Shown one piece after another: positions 22,451 to 34,677 of a DNA stretch of 64,000 bases; the stretch's first letter is position 1; each line of letters starts with the position of its first letter. The DNA is taken from assembly GCA_030549175.1 (NCBI GenBank), contig JAUKUA010000003.1:5084001-5148000 (forward strand), read 5' to 3'. A program made the translations under genes and the position numbers. The notes below the pieces were generated by a model. That model was not told the DNA's origin and ran no database searches. It saw nothing but the letters and a program-made list of their open reading frames with translations. This DNA comes from Lasiosphaeris hirsuta. Its lineage: Eukaryota; Ascomycota; Sordariomycetes; Sordariales; Lasiosphaeriaceae.

Positions 22451-25305
22451 CTCGTATTATCGACTGGGACGTGCATAGTGAGTGCTGTTTGTTGGGGATG
22501 CGGTCGAGGCCATGGCTTCCACAGGGTAATGCTTCAAGGCTGTTGTGTTGTCCTGTTGAAGTATGTGTTGCAAATTTGCAAGGGATGGAAACAAGAGAAC
22601 AAGTTGCCTTACCAGAAGAGGATAACTCACTGGTACAGAACCACGACAATGGATTCTCATGTGATACTCAACCTAAATTCCAAATTTGGGCTTGTTAGTG
22701 AGAAGGAGACATGTGTTGATAGCGAGATAGGGCTGATCGTCTATAGTCGGGAGATTTTACGATATCTGGAAACCAGGTTTTCATGTGCCGTTCTGGCAAC
22801 GCACGACTGTGGCACGGGTCACCGCTTCAGGGCTGGGCATTGCCCAACGAGAAAGCCAAGCCGAGAATTAGTCGTGCTTCCGTGGCCGTTGGCCTTTGGT
22901 GGTTCGCTTGCGGCGAGCCAACCCCTCCAGCTCATCAGTGGCGAAAAGGAAACGTACGGTCCTGGCGGTCCTGGCGCTCCTACAGGGCGAGAGGGCTTTC
23001 CGAGAGGGGGGGTGGAGGGGTGGAGGGGATCCCCGTATTCCGTGGCTTGTAGCTTCTCATGGGATTGTTTCGTTTCTTGTTTCCCTCCCTCGGCTCGCGC
23101 CGTCGTCGCCTCCCGCGTGCTGGGCATTCCAGCGCTTCAATTGGAACCTACCGACCGACTGCCTGGGCAGGTGAGCCGCCCACGCCGCCAGTGACGGTGG
23201 GCATTGGGCCGAGCACCCCTCCCCTCCCCCCGTGGTAGCGGAACGCAACTGAGCCTTTTCAGCTTGGCAAGACATGCGCAAGACAATGTGAAGATAAGAA
23301 CGGCACACTCTGATGCTATTAAAAGGTGGGACCGATATCAGTGTCTCACGGCGGGAAAAGCTCGAGCTGAGCGTAGCGCGAGTGTTGCAGCGCGGCTTCG
23401 ATAATCGGGTGGATTTTGGCAAACGGAGCGATGCCCGATCAGAACGGAACAAACAATTCAGCCATGGCGGGCGATGGCGGGGTGACATGGAGACGGATTG
23501 GACGGGGGGGAGGACTTCGATCCCGGTGTGTCTCCGCTGCACGCCAACCCGCCAACCCGCCCCCCAGACCAGACAACTTGGATTGGATGGAGTCGTCGCT
23601 GGCGGATTGCGATGCTGAATTCGCGCCTCAGTGTCCGTCGCATGGTTTCGTCGCATCGCCGCCCGGGCTGCTGCGGCGGGCCAACGGGTCTCGAGGTTGT
23701 CGCTGTTCTTCCTGTCGACCACTATCCGCACCAAGCAAGCCCTGGCGTTGGCCGGGTTGCTGGAGCTGGGCGTTTGGACCAATGTGGCTTTTGGGCGCTA
23801 TTGGATGATAATGGGCACAAGAGGGAAAGCAGGCCAAAAAGCAGCGAGGGGAGCTAGGTATCCGTAGCTGGGCAGAAAGCGCAGAAAGCGGGCCCGTTAT
23901 TTTTTGTTTCGCTGCCCATGTTTCGCTGTGATCGCCGTCGGATCTGTCCAGCCGTCGCCCAGCTAGGGCCTGGAGGCCAGGGCTGCCTTGAGAGCTAGGT
24001 TGGCTGCCAGCTGCGGTTGGAGCCATCTGGTGGCCTGGCCTGCAGGTGCCCAGATGCTCAATTATCCTTGGCGACCGGCCAATGTCAACAAACCGTCAGG
24101 TCCCGCCCTTTGCACACTACGAACACAAGCTGTCCCAAATGTTATCGTCCCCCATCGACTTCCCGACTGTCGCCGTCTGTCATCGCACACTCTGATAACA
24201 ATTCGGGCTGCGCTCTGCTTCTTTTGCGTTCCGTCTCGCTTCGGGTTGCTGCGATCGACAAGCGAGGAAGAAGAAAAAAAACAGCTGAGCTGGGCGTTTG
24301 GGCGGCGGCACACGCACACACCACCACACCGTTCTGGATTTCTGAGCCTCCACCTCTTTTCGCTCGTCCTCTGTCTCGCCCATCCCGCCGTTCCAAGCTG
24401 CACCTTGCTGCACCGAACACCCCAGCATCCAAGCGCAATTGGCCGGTCGTCGTCAAGCACCGCCAGCACATCAAGCAATCCCAGCCGCTTCTGGACAACA
24501 ACAAAGCCTCCCATAGGCCTATCGCCGCTCGCCAGAGAACTGAGAGAACATTCTGCCTGCTGCGGACTCCGTCGTCGTACATAGCTCCTCCTGCACGAGC
24601 CTTGCTCCGTTGCCCGCCAGCTCCACTGTCCACTGCCCATCGTCCTCGGCGCGCACCTGCTCGTCGCCCGCTGCCCGTCGTCGCTCGATCGCCGCACCAC
24701 GAGGCACAGAGAGCGCAAGAGAAGTCGTCCTGCCCGCCTTGCCGCTGCTACTGCCTGCTGCGTACTTGCGTGCTGCAGCCCCGACGGCATCTGAGCGCCC
24801 CGTCGCACGTCGCACCTCGACTCGATTGCGGATTGGGCCTTTTGTCCCCCCCCGCTGCCGGTGACCTTGTTGCTGCTTCAACACTGGAGCCTGCATCGCT
24901 CCTGCGTTTTTACAGGACGCCCTCGTCCCTTGTTTTTGTGCGCCCGCTGCCCGTAAGCTCATCATCAACCCGTCCTCCAACCGGTGCAGCCTCACAGGCG
25001 CGCTCCCCTTCCACTGCAGTTTGCATGCCTAGCTGGCCTGCCTATGAGACGAGTCGCCGCTCACATTGTGCTGTGTCCCTCTGCAGATTTTCCCGCATCT
25101 GATGTCTTCTTGACGAAAACAAGCGACATTTGCCGGGCGACCACATTGGCCTTTGTTTTTTCTCGCCTTCCCTCTCACAACCCTCCCCCCCTCCTCGCAG
25201 CCTTAGGACAGGGACCGTAAAGACGGCTGAAACTCGGGCACCAACAACGGAGGGGGATTGCCGGTAACCATACGTATTCACGCCCTTCAGACTCTCAACA
25301 CTACG
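22451..25305 (+). promoter_or_regulatory. promoter and long pyrimidine-rich leader of the giant gene
   Basis: No coding sequence is supported here. From about 24000 to 25200 the plus strand is unusually C- and CT-rich, with several TCTGCAG/CTCGCAG-like acceptor sites shortly before the ATG at 25306, which suggests a long 5' UTR that may be spliced. Pyrimidine-rich upstream tracts are common at filamentous-fungal transcription starts. A 361-codon open frame over 24017-25102 is compositionally biased and shares no features with known proteins. Confidence 0.4.
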
Positions 25306-28300
25306 ATGGGTGTTGAGGGCAAGAAGAAATCCATCCCGCTTCCCGCGCCCACCGAGACCGAGTCGAACGTGACAGGCCCCCCGACCGATCTGGGGACAGA
25401 CCTGGGAACCGAGCTAGGAACTGACCTAGGAACCGATGTGTCTAGACCTGGTGACGACAAGTCGTCGTACTCTATTCCCGAAGACGGTACACCAGTCACC
25501 ATCAAGACGGGCCACCGGGCAAGCAGGTCGCAGACGTCGCTCCTCATAGAGTACTTCGAAGGTGGCAAGGGGAGTGAATCTGGGACAAGCGAGCGCAAGC
25601 CCAGTGTCCGCGTTCGCCTGACGCCGAGTAGCAAGCACAAGTCCAGAAGCGGCTCTGAGCGAGACCGGATTGAGATCACACAGGGAAAGTCGACGAGGAA
25701 AGTAAGCCTGAGTCGCCGTTCAGGACCAAGTAGCGCCAAAACCGCTCGGAGCGAGGGCCAGACCCTGTCGGCTCTCAGCGGCGACGTCGAAGACGCCAGC
25801 TCGTATGCTTCAGCCACCGAAGAGAGCAACGTGAGCCGTAACCCTATCGATATAGAGATTGACCGAGGCGGTTCTCGCCGTCGCCGACCAGCCAGCCCTC
25901 TCATTCCAGCAGCCGACGGCAGCAAGGCCAGCTACATGGCGCCGCCCACCATGAGCGAGATATCCGCTATCCCGACTGACAGCTTCCTCGACGGATCCGG
26001 GCCGGCCACATCCTTCGGCATATCGGAGGTGAAGAGTAGTAGGAGCAGGAGTCCCCCACGTGGGGGAGACTACGTGGCTAGTGCTGCTGCCGGTATGGCT
26101 GCTGCCGCTCTCACTGACCGGCTCCGCAACAAGAGCCGCAGTGAGGTTCGCGATCGGGAGAGAGATCGGGTGACCGTGTCCAAGACGCGAGACAAGGATA
26201 AGGACCGAGACCGCGAGCGCAGACACAAATCGAGCAAGAGCCGCACGAGCAGCCTCAGCAAGGAAGAAAAGCACACCGAGCGGACGAGTTCACCCCGCAG
26301 AAAGTCAAGTGGCCGCCATTCAGAATCGCTTATATCAGGTGCAGACTCTAGTGTCTTGTCGTCGGCATTGTCGCCAAGTCATCGCTCAATGGACAATCAC
26401 TCAATTCGCTCAACGGCATCCAAGGCATCATCGATCAATAACCCCAAACTTCTGGAGACAGTCGAAGATGCCATTCGCCGCCTTATCCTGCCTGAGCTCA
26501 ATGCATTGAAACGTGAGCAAAGCAAGCATAAAGACCGGAGGGGCTCGACATCAAGTGCGACAACAGTATCGAGGGAAGACTATGCAAGCGACAGGCGTCG
26601 TTCTTCTGGAACAGATAAGAATAATGTGACCCCCCGAGACAGTGTGAAGAGCAAAGATAGGCGGGACCGAGAAGCCCGGAATGACTTTGACGACAGCCCC
26701 TCTCAAAGCGCTGTGAGCCACGAATCTGTGGAGGAGTCGCACCACATTGACGACACCCCAATGCGCAGTACTGACCGCCTCAAACTTGCCACTGCTGGTG
26801 CTGGCCTGGGAGCCGCAGGAGCGGCTGCATATGCTGCACATGAAGCCTTGAAATCACCTTCCGATGAAAAGCGCTCCAGGAGGCGACGGAGAGCTGAACT
26901 GCGGAATCGGGCGTCTGATCAAGCCCCTGAACCTGAGGACGACGATTCACAACTGGCTGTGCCCACGATGCCGGTCATGCCTTTGATGAGCGAGATCAAT
27001 CCTTCAGAGATCACAAGAGCGTCCATTTTGTCTGCCGATAGTGATCGGCCTCACTCCGCAAGTGAGGAGCTCACGCCGGGGCGTGAGCTACAGAGGGGGC
27101 AGCTGTCGCGCGAGTCGACCCCAACACCCACTTTGGCTTCTGCTACACTGCAAGCCCTAGGCACTCAGCACGCCAACATTTCGCACGGTGACCTCAAGGC
27201 GCTGCCTCGACAACGAACATCAGGCGTGGAAGAGTATGAACCTGATGAGTATGGCCAAAAGGTGCCGATGCAACAACGGGACTACGAGGAGGAAGAGGAG
27301 GAAGAGTACGACGAACCTAGCTCCGATTATCCACAGCCGGGCTCCTTTGACTACTACAGTACCCAGGACGTCCCGCCACCACTCAAGTATGTCCCGTATC
27401 AGCCCGAGCGCCGCGGTCTTAGTCCGATTCCAAGTGTCTCAGGCTACACGGAAGGTGGAAGTGAGGCCCCCAACCGGGATTCGAGACTTACATCATCGCC
27501 TGAGAAGTCTCCCCATCTTGCACGATCTTTGCGATCTCCAAGCTCGATACCAAGCAATATCATGGGCCGCGAGTTTGGGGATGATGACCGAAGCCTCAGG
27601 AGTTCAGGTGTGGATCAAGCAAATGTCATGGGGGCACCGGACAGTGAGCTTGATGGAGTTGCATCTGGCCAAGCTGTCCGTGCAGTGGCGATGAACCCGG
27701 CTTTTGTACACCCTGCTGCTATTGAGTCAAATGTGGCCTCGCTTGTTGATGGCTCAATGCTGGACGGGTCCGTTCTGACGACAGACTCCAGCGCCCTCGG
27801 AAACCAACACTACAATGGCCGAGAGTCCATGGCGACACTGGAAGAAGAGAAGTCCCGGATTCACGATACGCCGACGAAGCGATCGGTGGGGAGCCACCGA
27901 GAATACGAAGACGAGCGAGGAGACACACCTGTCTCCTCGAGTCAGCGTTCCCACGAGTTCGTCGAGTACGATATAGACGAATATGGTCGCAAGATCGCAC
28001 CAGCAACCTATCGGCAATCTCCCACCACATCGGAGACAGCAATCACCAATGCGGCCGTCAAGGCAGCCGCCACCGTCCTCAGAGCCCAACACGGCAGCAA
28101 AGGCAACCAGCAGCAAGTTATGGAAGATGAGAGGGAGGTTTATCACTCCACCGGCATGCCGGCATACGAGCCTGCTGGCATCCAACGCAACCAATCATTC
28201 AAAGAGCGCACCAAGAATGGGTCACGCCCTGGGATGGAGCCAAAGCACAGCATTGACAGGCTAGCCGACCAACATGAGCCGCCTAAGCTGGGCTTTAATA

Positions 28301-31040
28301 GTTTGCCTGACCCTCACGATCCTATGCCGGATCTCGAAGGCTGGCAGGACGATGACCTGATAACCAATCCTTCCTTGCTCGACGGTCACCCTGGCGGGCA
28401 TGAGGATGAAGAACACTGGCCTGGAGATGCAACACCTAGGCAGCACGCACAGCACCATCCGGACGACGATGACCTGCATTACGACCAGCTTGACGGCACT
28501 CACGCAAGCCCATCAGTTCACCAAAAGGGCAGCGGACACGGCCTGGGCATTAGTGAAGGCGCAGTCGCTGCCGCCGCAATAGGGGCAGCTGCCGCCATGG
28601 CTGCTAACCAACACCACAGCCGACAGCCAAGCCAAGAACAGGAAGAGGAATGGTATCGTACTTCGGACGACCGGAAGCGCGACACCTTGGTAACCAACCC
28701 CTATGAAGGAGCCAGTCCCATTGTCAATCTACCTGGGATGGATGATGTTGGGCCGTTAGAGTATGACAACGCCGAGTATGTCGACAACCACAGCCCAATG
28801 GGTCACAAGGATGAGGGGTACATCTCACAAGGGCCAAACAGGACACCAGATGTCCACAATGACAAGGGCAAAGGTCCTCAAGTTGATTTCAACCTTCAGC
28901 CTGGCGTGGGTGGCGCTACCGATGATCCTTTCTACAGCACTCCGAAACACACAAGACATTTGAGTGGCATGTCTCAGGGGATGGGTTCGCCGCTTTACGA
29001 TGCCTCCACCGGTATGGGCATTGATCGGATAGAGTCCAAAGATATTATTGCATTGATGCAACACGTAAGTTTTTCGACCATTCCCAGAGTCCTGCTTGAT
29101 ACTAACGATTAGCAGTTGATGGTCCGAGATGCACAGCGAAGTGCGAGAGACACAGAAATCTTGGTTACCCTAGTCCGCGCTGCGACCGAAATGCGGACCA
29201 ATTTCGAAGATATCAAGAGGATGCTTGCAGACACGGAAGATGTCATTATCACGGAGGTCAAGGACAACACCGACAAGTCAATTCAGCGTGCTATCAACGG
29301 CCCACGGCCATTCCCTGGAAGCGGTGCACGGTCACTGCAGGCCCCCTCCCAGGCGGGCACAGACGACGCCAATGCCAAGAAAAGGAGCATCTTCCGGCGC
29401 GCTCTCAAGGGGCTGAGTGCGAAGGGCGCCAATGACCTCGGCAGGATCGAGGATATGTTAATGCAGCTGCTCACCGAAGTCGATGTGCTCAAGGCGCAAA
29501 CCGCGCCGGGAACTGTCTCCGGGATCCACCAGGATGAGCAGTTGTATGATCATATCCAGTCAGAAATCCAGTATGAGCAGGATCACGGCTACGAGCCGGA
29601 GGGCAATGCCGGTACCTCAACGACGAGCCAACCCTCCCAGTCTGGACATCTCTCAGTCCAGTCTCGTGGCGCCTCGACAAAGCCTGGCTTCGACCGCAGG
29701 CAATCAGGGCACAGGATAAGTACCGTGCCTGAGGACAACGAGGACGAATACGACGATGAAGATGGTAACGAGAGTATCCAATATGGTAAAGCTGACGTGC
29801 TCATGACGCCTGCCCAAGACCAGCGCGGCAGCTCTGTTCCGCTAGCCACTCCACCCGAGGCCATGGGTCAAACGCAGACTTCGGCTAGCAACGAGAATAC
29901 TCCTCGGACCGAAGAGGGCAAGAAGAAATCAGGCACCAGATCGAGTTGGTTTCCAAAGATATCTCGCTGGTCTGAGACAACCACATCCAGCGTTGCCCAG
30001 GTCTTCCGTCGGAGCGGACAGTCCAACAAGAATGACGATGAGCGGGAGAGCAATGTGCAGTCTCAGTCCAACTCCAACCACAACTCCAATGATGAGCGCA
30101 AGTACCACAGTGCTCCGTCCCGCTCGGGCTCACTTGGTAGCTACTCGGACAACTTCCAGTTCTCCAATCCTCACCCGATCCAGACGGACAAACTCCACAC
30201 CGGCTTCTCGCAGCAGAACCTGACCTACAATGAAGATGATGCTGATTCCGCCGATGACGATGACGAAGAGCTACAACCGCCCGGTCCGATTCCTGGCTAC
30301 GTCAGTATGACGCCCGAAGATCCCAAGTATAAGGCACATAGGAACTCGCTTAACCTGCAGCACCCTCAGCCGCGTCAAGGACAGACTGAGCGCTTCAAGG
30401 TCGCTCTCGAGTCACAGGCCTTGGGTTTCGGTTCGCCCCTGAGCCCCAAGTCCGCGGATTGGCAAGGCTCGGTCACGAGTCTGAATCGATTCCCCGCAGC
30501 GTCTAACAGGGACAGCTATGGGTCAGCTGCTGACCAATATCAGCAACATTGGACATCATCGCCGGCGGCAGTCAACACGACTGTCACCGCCGGACCACCC
30601 CGGCCGCCCAAGGAGCCTATGGACCATGCAGTTAGCCCCGGGCCCATCAGAGGCACACCGCCACAGAACAAACGGCTCAGCAAGCTGCAGAAGCAGAGCC
30701 CGCTGCCTCATCACAGCGTCGAGAGTGGCTATGGAACCATGACACAGGGTGTTCCGACCGCCAGCTACATCAGCCACAGCCGGGACGGTGGTAGCCCTCG
30801 GCTGGAGAACCGCAATCTCAGCGGCGCGCTTGGTGTCTCCCGACGCCCCAGCGGGCCAAGGCCAATGACGCCTAAGAGCGTGGGTAGCGCGGCGAGTGAC
30901 GATGGTAGGAATTCTGAAGACGTGAAAAGGAAAAGAGGTCGGTGATGTGCTGTCCGCACATCTCAAAGCTTGGGCTAATCATTCTTGCTCGATCAGACAC
31001 CTTTGGCAGCATCAACTCGCATGAGTCGGATACCTTTTAG
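25306..31040 (+). CDS. very large disordered fungal protein of unknown function
   Basis: Exons 25306-29064, 29113-30937, 30997-31040 give 1875 aa. ATG 25306 (MGVEGKKKSIPLPAP) is preferred because the frame before it has no other ATG. The last exon supplies only 14 residues plus one split codon (DTFGSINSHESDTF, stop). The protein is mostly low-complexity S/D/E/R/P sequence. Visible parts: a TDLGT short repeat near residue 27-45; an R/D/S-rich segment at about 270-345; three Ala/Gly-rich hydrophobic helices (about 255-265, 493-515, 1086-1103); and the most ordered-looking part, amphipathic helices at about 1241-1325 and 1340-1395 (SKDIIALMQH, RDTEILVTLVRAATEM, RIEDMLMQLLTEVD). I do not recognise a named family; it resembles conserved Sordariomycete hypothetical proteins. 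The Ala-rich helices next to basic RS stretches might contact membranes or self-associate, which is inference. Confidence 0.85.
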
Positions 31041-32352
31041 AGGAAGCGCATATCCTGGCGGGTGTGTGGACGGCGGAGATGGGCCCAACGTCGAGGCTAC
31101 TCTTCGTCGGCCCAGTGATGAAATGACTGCGTCGCTCTTGGACATAGCTACAGATCCGCGTCTGGTGCAGGCTGCTGGATGGCCTGTTTGTTTGTTTTGC
31201 TATCTACGACTACACTACACTACACTACCTGCTTCATCATGGAGAAATATTTGATATTTTAATTGATGCAGGACTAAGCGGAGCTTAGGCATGGCAAGAC
31301 GAGGCGAGGGATTTGGCGATGAAACAAACGAGAAATCATGAAATGGAAATGCGGATCAAGGAAGAGGTGCAGGGCGGCTTGTTCTTATTTTCGATCTCGA
31401 TTCGTCCTGTCGGTGGCCATTTTCCATTCGAGGTTTTTCCTTTTCGTTCTCATCGCGGTCCTAATCTGTCTTGTCCGGCGTGTCTGCCGCGGTAACGTCC
31501 TGCAGCCATATAGACTTTTTTGTTGTGTGGCTTGGATAGGTCGGTCGGTCCAATGCCCAATGCATCTGGCGCCGACCACTAGGAGGACTAGGGAGGAGGT
31601 TCCCAACTTGGAAGAGGGGAGGGTTGTGGGATCAAGTGGGGGTGATTGGGTTGAGGGAGTAAGAGACGGAGGCGAAGGTCTTTGTTAACGACGATGATGA
31701 CCCTACGAAACTCGCTGCTTTCTTTCAGCAAAAAAGATTTCCCTTTCGCCGGTTTATTGCGATTCTTTCCGGGACTCTTTTAGTTGTTGTTGCTTCAGGG
31801 GGCTCTGGCGAAGGTGGGTTTGTTTGGTCGGTTCATTCCGTTCTGGGTAACGGGTGACGTGAGGAGGGAGGAGAGTTGAGTTACAGAGGCTGGGTGGCCT
31901 GGTGAAGGTGATATGTCAGCGTGTTGTTTGGGTTAGGTGTTGAGTAAAAAGATGTGTTTTGATTTGATCCAGGCGATTTTTAAGAGTTGTCGGGGGTAAG
32001 GGAGAAAAGGTGCAAGAGGCAAAAAAAGGTTGAAGTGATACCATGGATATACAGGCCGTTGCAGTTACTCTTTTCTTCCTTACCTTACCTAGTTGATCTT
32101 GTAATAATACTGGGTTTTCGGCGTGAACTTGAGGTTGAGCAAACGTGATTTGGGATGTTAATGTGAAATCCTCATGACTGGGGTGCTGCTGGTGCTCTTC
32201 TGCGACCTCTCACAACAGGTTTCACTCCCAACCCCCCCAATTCCATTGGGTAACGGTCGAAAAAAAGATATTCTTGTGTTCACCTGCACCCTCAACTACG
32301 CAAAGCCGAGCCATCAACGCCATTACCACTAAGCGTCAACATAAATCATACA
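31041..32352. other. 3' region of giant gene and tRNA upstream region
   Basis: T-rich sequence after the stop, with a short CTACA tandem run at about 31205-31228 and several T runs. No coding sequence or additional RNA gene seen before the tRNA. Confidence 0.45.
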
Positions 32353-32458
32353 GGCAACTTGGCCGAGCGGTCTAAGGCGCCACGTTAAGGTGAACCCTTA
32401 ATACAATCTCAAGATTCCGTGGTCCGAAAGGGCGTGAGTTCGAATCTCACAGTTGTCA
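32353..32458 (+). tRNA. tRNA-Leu (anticodon AAG) with 26-nt intron
   Basis: Acceptor stem GGCAACT (32353-32359) pairs with AGTTGTC (32451-32457), with one G-T pair, followed by discriminator A at 32458. The D arm has TGGCCGAGCGGTC, the A-box signature. The anticodon stem CCACG (32380-32384) pairs with CGTGG (32418-32422); loop TTAAGG then C gives anticodon AAG at 32387-32389. The intron 32391-32416 begins one base after the anticodon, as in other nuclear tRNA introns. A long variable arm, typical of tRNA-Leu, precedes the T arm GTGAG-TTCGAAT-CTCAC. Confidence 0.93.
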
Positions 32459-32468
32459 TGAAACATTC

Positions 32469-32473
32469 TTTTT
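32469..32473 (+). terminator. RNA polymerase III terminator
   Basis: A run of five T begins 11 bases after the tRNA-Leu 3' end, the usual Pol III stop. Confidence 0.7.
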
Positions 32474-33544
32474 GCCGGTGCAAATCCGATACCATTTGCG
32501 ACTTTTGGATACTCACCCAAAACACTAATACCCCCACGCCACATCATCATCTAGATCAGGTATTGTCTCATTACTCGGCAGCTCCAAACAAGCAGGGAAA
32601 GGGGCAAGCCAAAATGACCCGGGTTGCGTCATTTTCTGAGCCGCCTGACCGCCGCCAAACAAAGTCTGGGTGATAGAGCAGCGTGTGAACGATTCTGCTG
32701 TAGTGGTTGGTTGGATTATGTATCGGGCTTGCATTTGATGAGAGAAAGTGCGCTGGCTTGGAAGAGACGTTGGGAGTCTACGTTTAGTGCAAAGTGAGTT
32801 TGGATAGGGGCAGGTCGTATTCTATGTTTTGAAGAAAACAAACAGGAGGCATGCGGAGCGGTTTGTGCCCTCTGATAATCAAAACCCTTTGTAAGAGAAT
32901 ATCAAGCTCGTCTCGTGCGAAGCCTATCGACATTGGTTTAAGAAAGGATATTTAGAGGATGGAAAAGTACGTCGGAGCAAATATTGATATCCTCGAGATA
33001 CTTCATTCGCCTTTCCTAGGCTTTTAGGGCCCACTGAAAATAAGAAAGCTCGGAGAATGAATGAGGCATAATCTTACAACGAAAAATGAGTCAATTGCAG
33101 TAGGGCATGTAGTCAATCCCCAGTTGGGAAAGTGATCAATGTGCTGCACAAGAGTTGATTTGAGACAGTGTGCAAATTAAACCTCCATAGGAGGCTTATA
33201 GCGCACACTTGTTTCAAATCAACATTGGATCAGAGCGTTTGCAGCGTCGACGCCAACACCGAAGCTATCCGCAGCGGTGAAAAAAGTGGCTTGATCCCGC
33301 GCTACGCTAGAGCTTGCAGGTGGGTAGTGGAATCTTGCTCAGCGACCTCAAACCTCTGAGCTCGAGCTCACAGCCCCGCGCTCCGTAATCGGTCACACCA
33401 AGGCCAACAAAAATTCGGCTCGCGACTTGAATTTCGAGCGTTTAAGCACCGTGGAGAACGAAGAACGGCGACAAAACCAGCTATATAGAGCATACCACGA
33501 GGCGACCACATAGTTTTCCAGGGGCTGGCCCAAGAACGGCAAAA
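32474..33544. other. intergenic region between tRNA and homoserine kinase
   Basis: No coding sequence is supported. Contains the hairpin-forming inverted repeat at 33154-33223 and the promoter and leader of the homoserine kinase gene. Confidence 0.45.
33154..33223. repeat. 70-bp inverted repeat with nested hairpin
   Basis: Left arm 33154-33173 and right arm 33203-33223 are near-perfect reverse complements (GTTGATTTGA, then ACA, then GTGTGC, with one mismatch and one extra base). Between them CCTCC (33182-33186) pairs with GGAGG (33190-33194) around a 3-nt loop. It lies about 320 bp before the homoserine kinase start. It may be a small non-autonomous element, or a structured transcript part. 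Confidence 0.75.
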
Positions 33545-34677
33545 ATGGCTCCCGAATCCTTCATCATCAAGACGCCGTGCTCGAGCGCAAACATCGGGCC
33601 CGGCTTCGATGTCATTGGACTGGCCTTGTCCATGTACCTCGAACTGCACGTCACCATTGACAGGTCCAAGACGGCGTCCGAACACCCGCTCAACTGCCGC
33701 GTCACCTACGAGGGCCAGGGCGAGGAGTCGGGCGACATCAGCCTCGACCCCGAGATCAACCTGATCACGCGCGTAGCCCTGTACGTCCTGCGCTGCCACG
33801 ACCAGCGCAGCTTCCCCGTCGAGACCCATGTGCACATCAAGAACCCCATCCCGCTCGGCCGGGGCCTTGGATCGTCTGGCGCCGCCGTCGTGGCCGGTGT
33901 CCAGCTCGGCAAGGAGGTTGGCCAGCTCCATCACCTCACCCCCGAGCGCCTCTTTGACTACTGCCTGATGATTGGTGAGTGTTGAGGTCCCCCCCCTTTC
34001 TTGTAAGGCTTCCTGCTGCATCTAACCCTGTTAAAGAGCGTCACCCGGATAACGTCGGCGCAGCCCTGTTTGGCGGCTTCGTTGGAACCTATCTCAAGCC
34101 GCTGGCCCCCGAAGACGTGGCGCGGACCGAGATCCCGCTCAGCGAAGTGCTTCCGGCGCCGGCGGGAGGCATCGACACGGGCGTCAAGCCGCCGTCCCCC
34201 CCGCATGGGATCGGGCACCACATCAAGTTCCCGTGGGCGACCGAGATCAAGGCGGTGGCCATCATCCCCGAGTTCGAGGTGCCGACGGCCAAGGCGCGCG
34301 AGGTGCTGCCGTCGCACTACCCGCGGCCCGACGTGACGTTCAACCTGCAGCGCATCGCGTTGCTGCCCGTGGCGCTGGGCCAGTCGCCGCCCGACCCCGA
34401 GCTCATCTACCTAGCCATGCAGGACAAGCTACACCAGCCGTACCGGCAGACGCTGATCCCCGGGCTGACGGCGATTGTCGAGTCGATGACGCCAGCCACG
34501 CAGCCAGGCTTGCTCGGTGTGTGCCTTTCGGGGGCCGGACCGACCATCCTCGCGCTGGCAACGGGGAACTATGAGGAGATCGCGACCAAGATCATGTCGT
34601 ACTTTGCTGAGCAGAAAATCCAATGCGACTGGAAGGTGCTGGAGCCCGCTGAGGGCACCCAGGTCATTCGGGCGTAG
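33545..34677 (+). CDS. THR1: homoserine kinase
   Basis: Two exons, 33545-33974 and 34037-34677, encode 356 aa, the usual fungal length. It belongs to the GHMP kinase family: substrate-side motif SSANIGPGFDVIGLAL at residues 13-28, and the ATP-binding loop PLGRGLGSSGAAVVAGV at about residues 103-119. The intron splits the Glu codon of the conserved MIERHPDN motif, and splicing restores it. The enzyme phosphorylates L-homoserine to O-phosphohomoserine in cytosolic threonine synthesis. The C-terminal part carries SGAGPTILAL, another GHMP signature. Its codons are strongly G/C-ending, consistent with good expression. The start context AAAATGGC fits fungal starts. Confidence 0.96.

Noticed and set aside
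22478..23194. 238-codon plus-strand frame, overlapped by a 241-codon minus-strand frame at 23057-23782
   Set aside because: No domain, no fungal start context, and both strands are equally open, a sign of GC-driven chance frames.
24017..25102. 361-codon plus-strand open frame upstream of the giant gene
   Set aside because: Composition simply follows the C-rich DNA; overlapping long frames exist on the other strand; no motif or splice evidence. Probably leader sequence.
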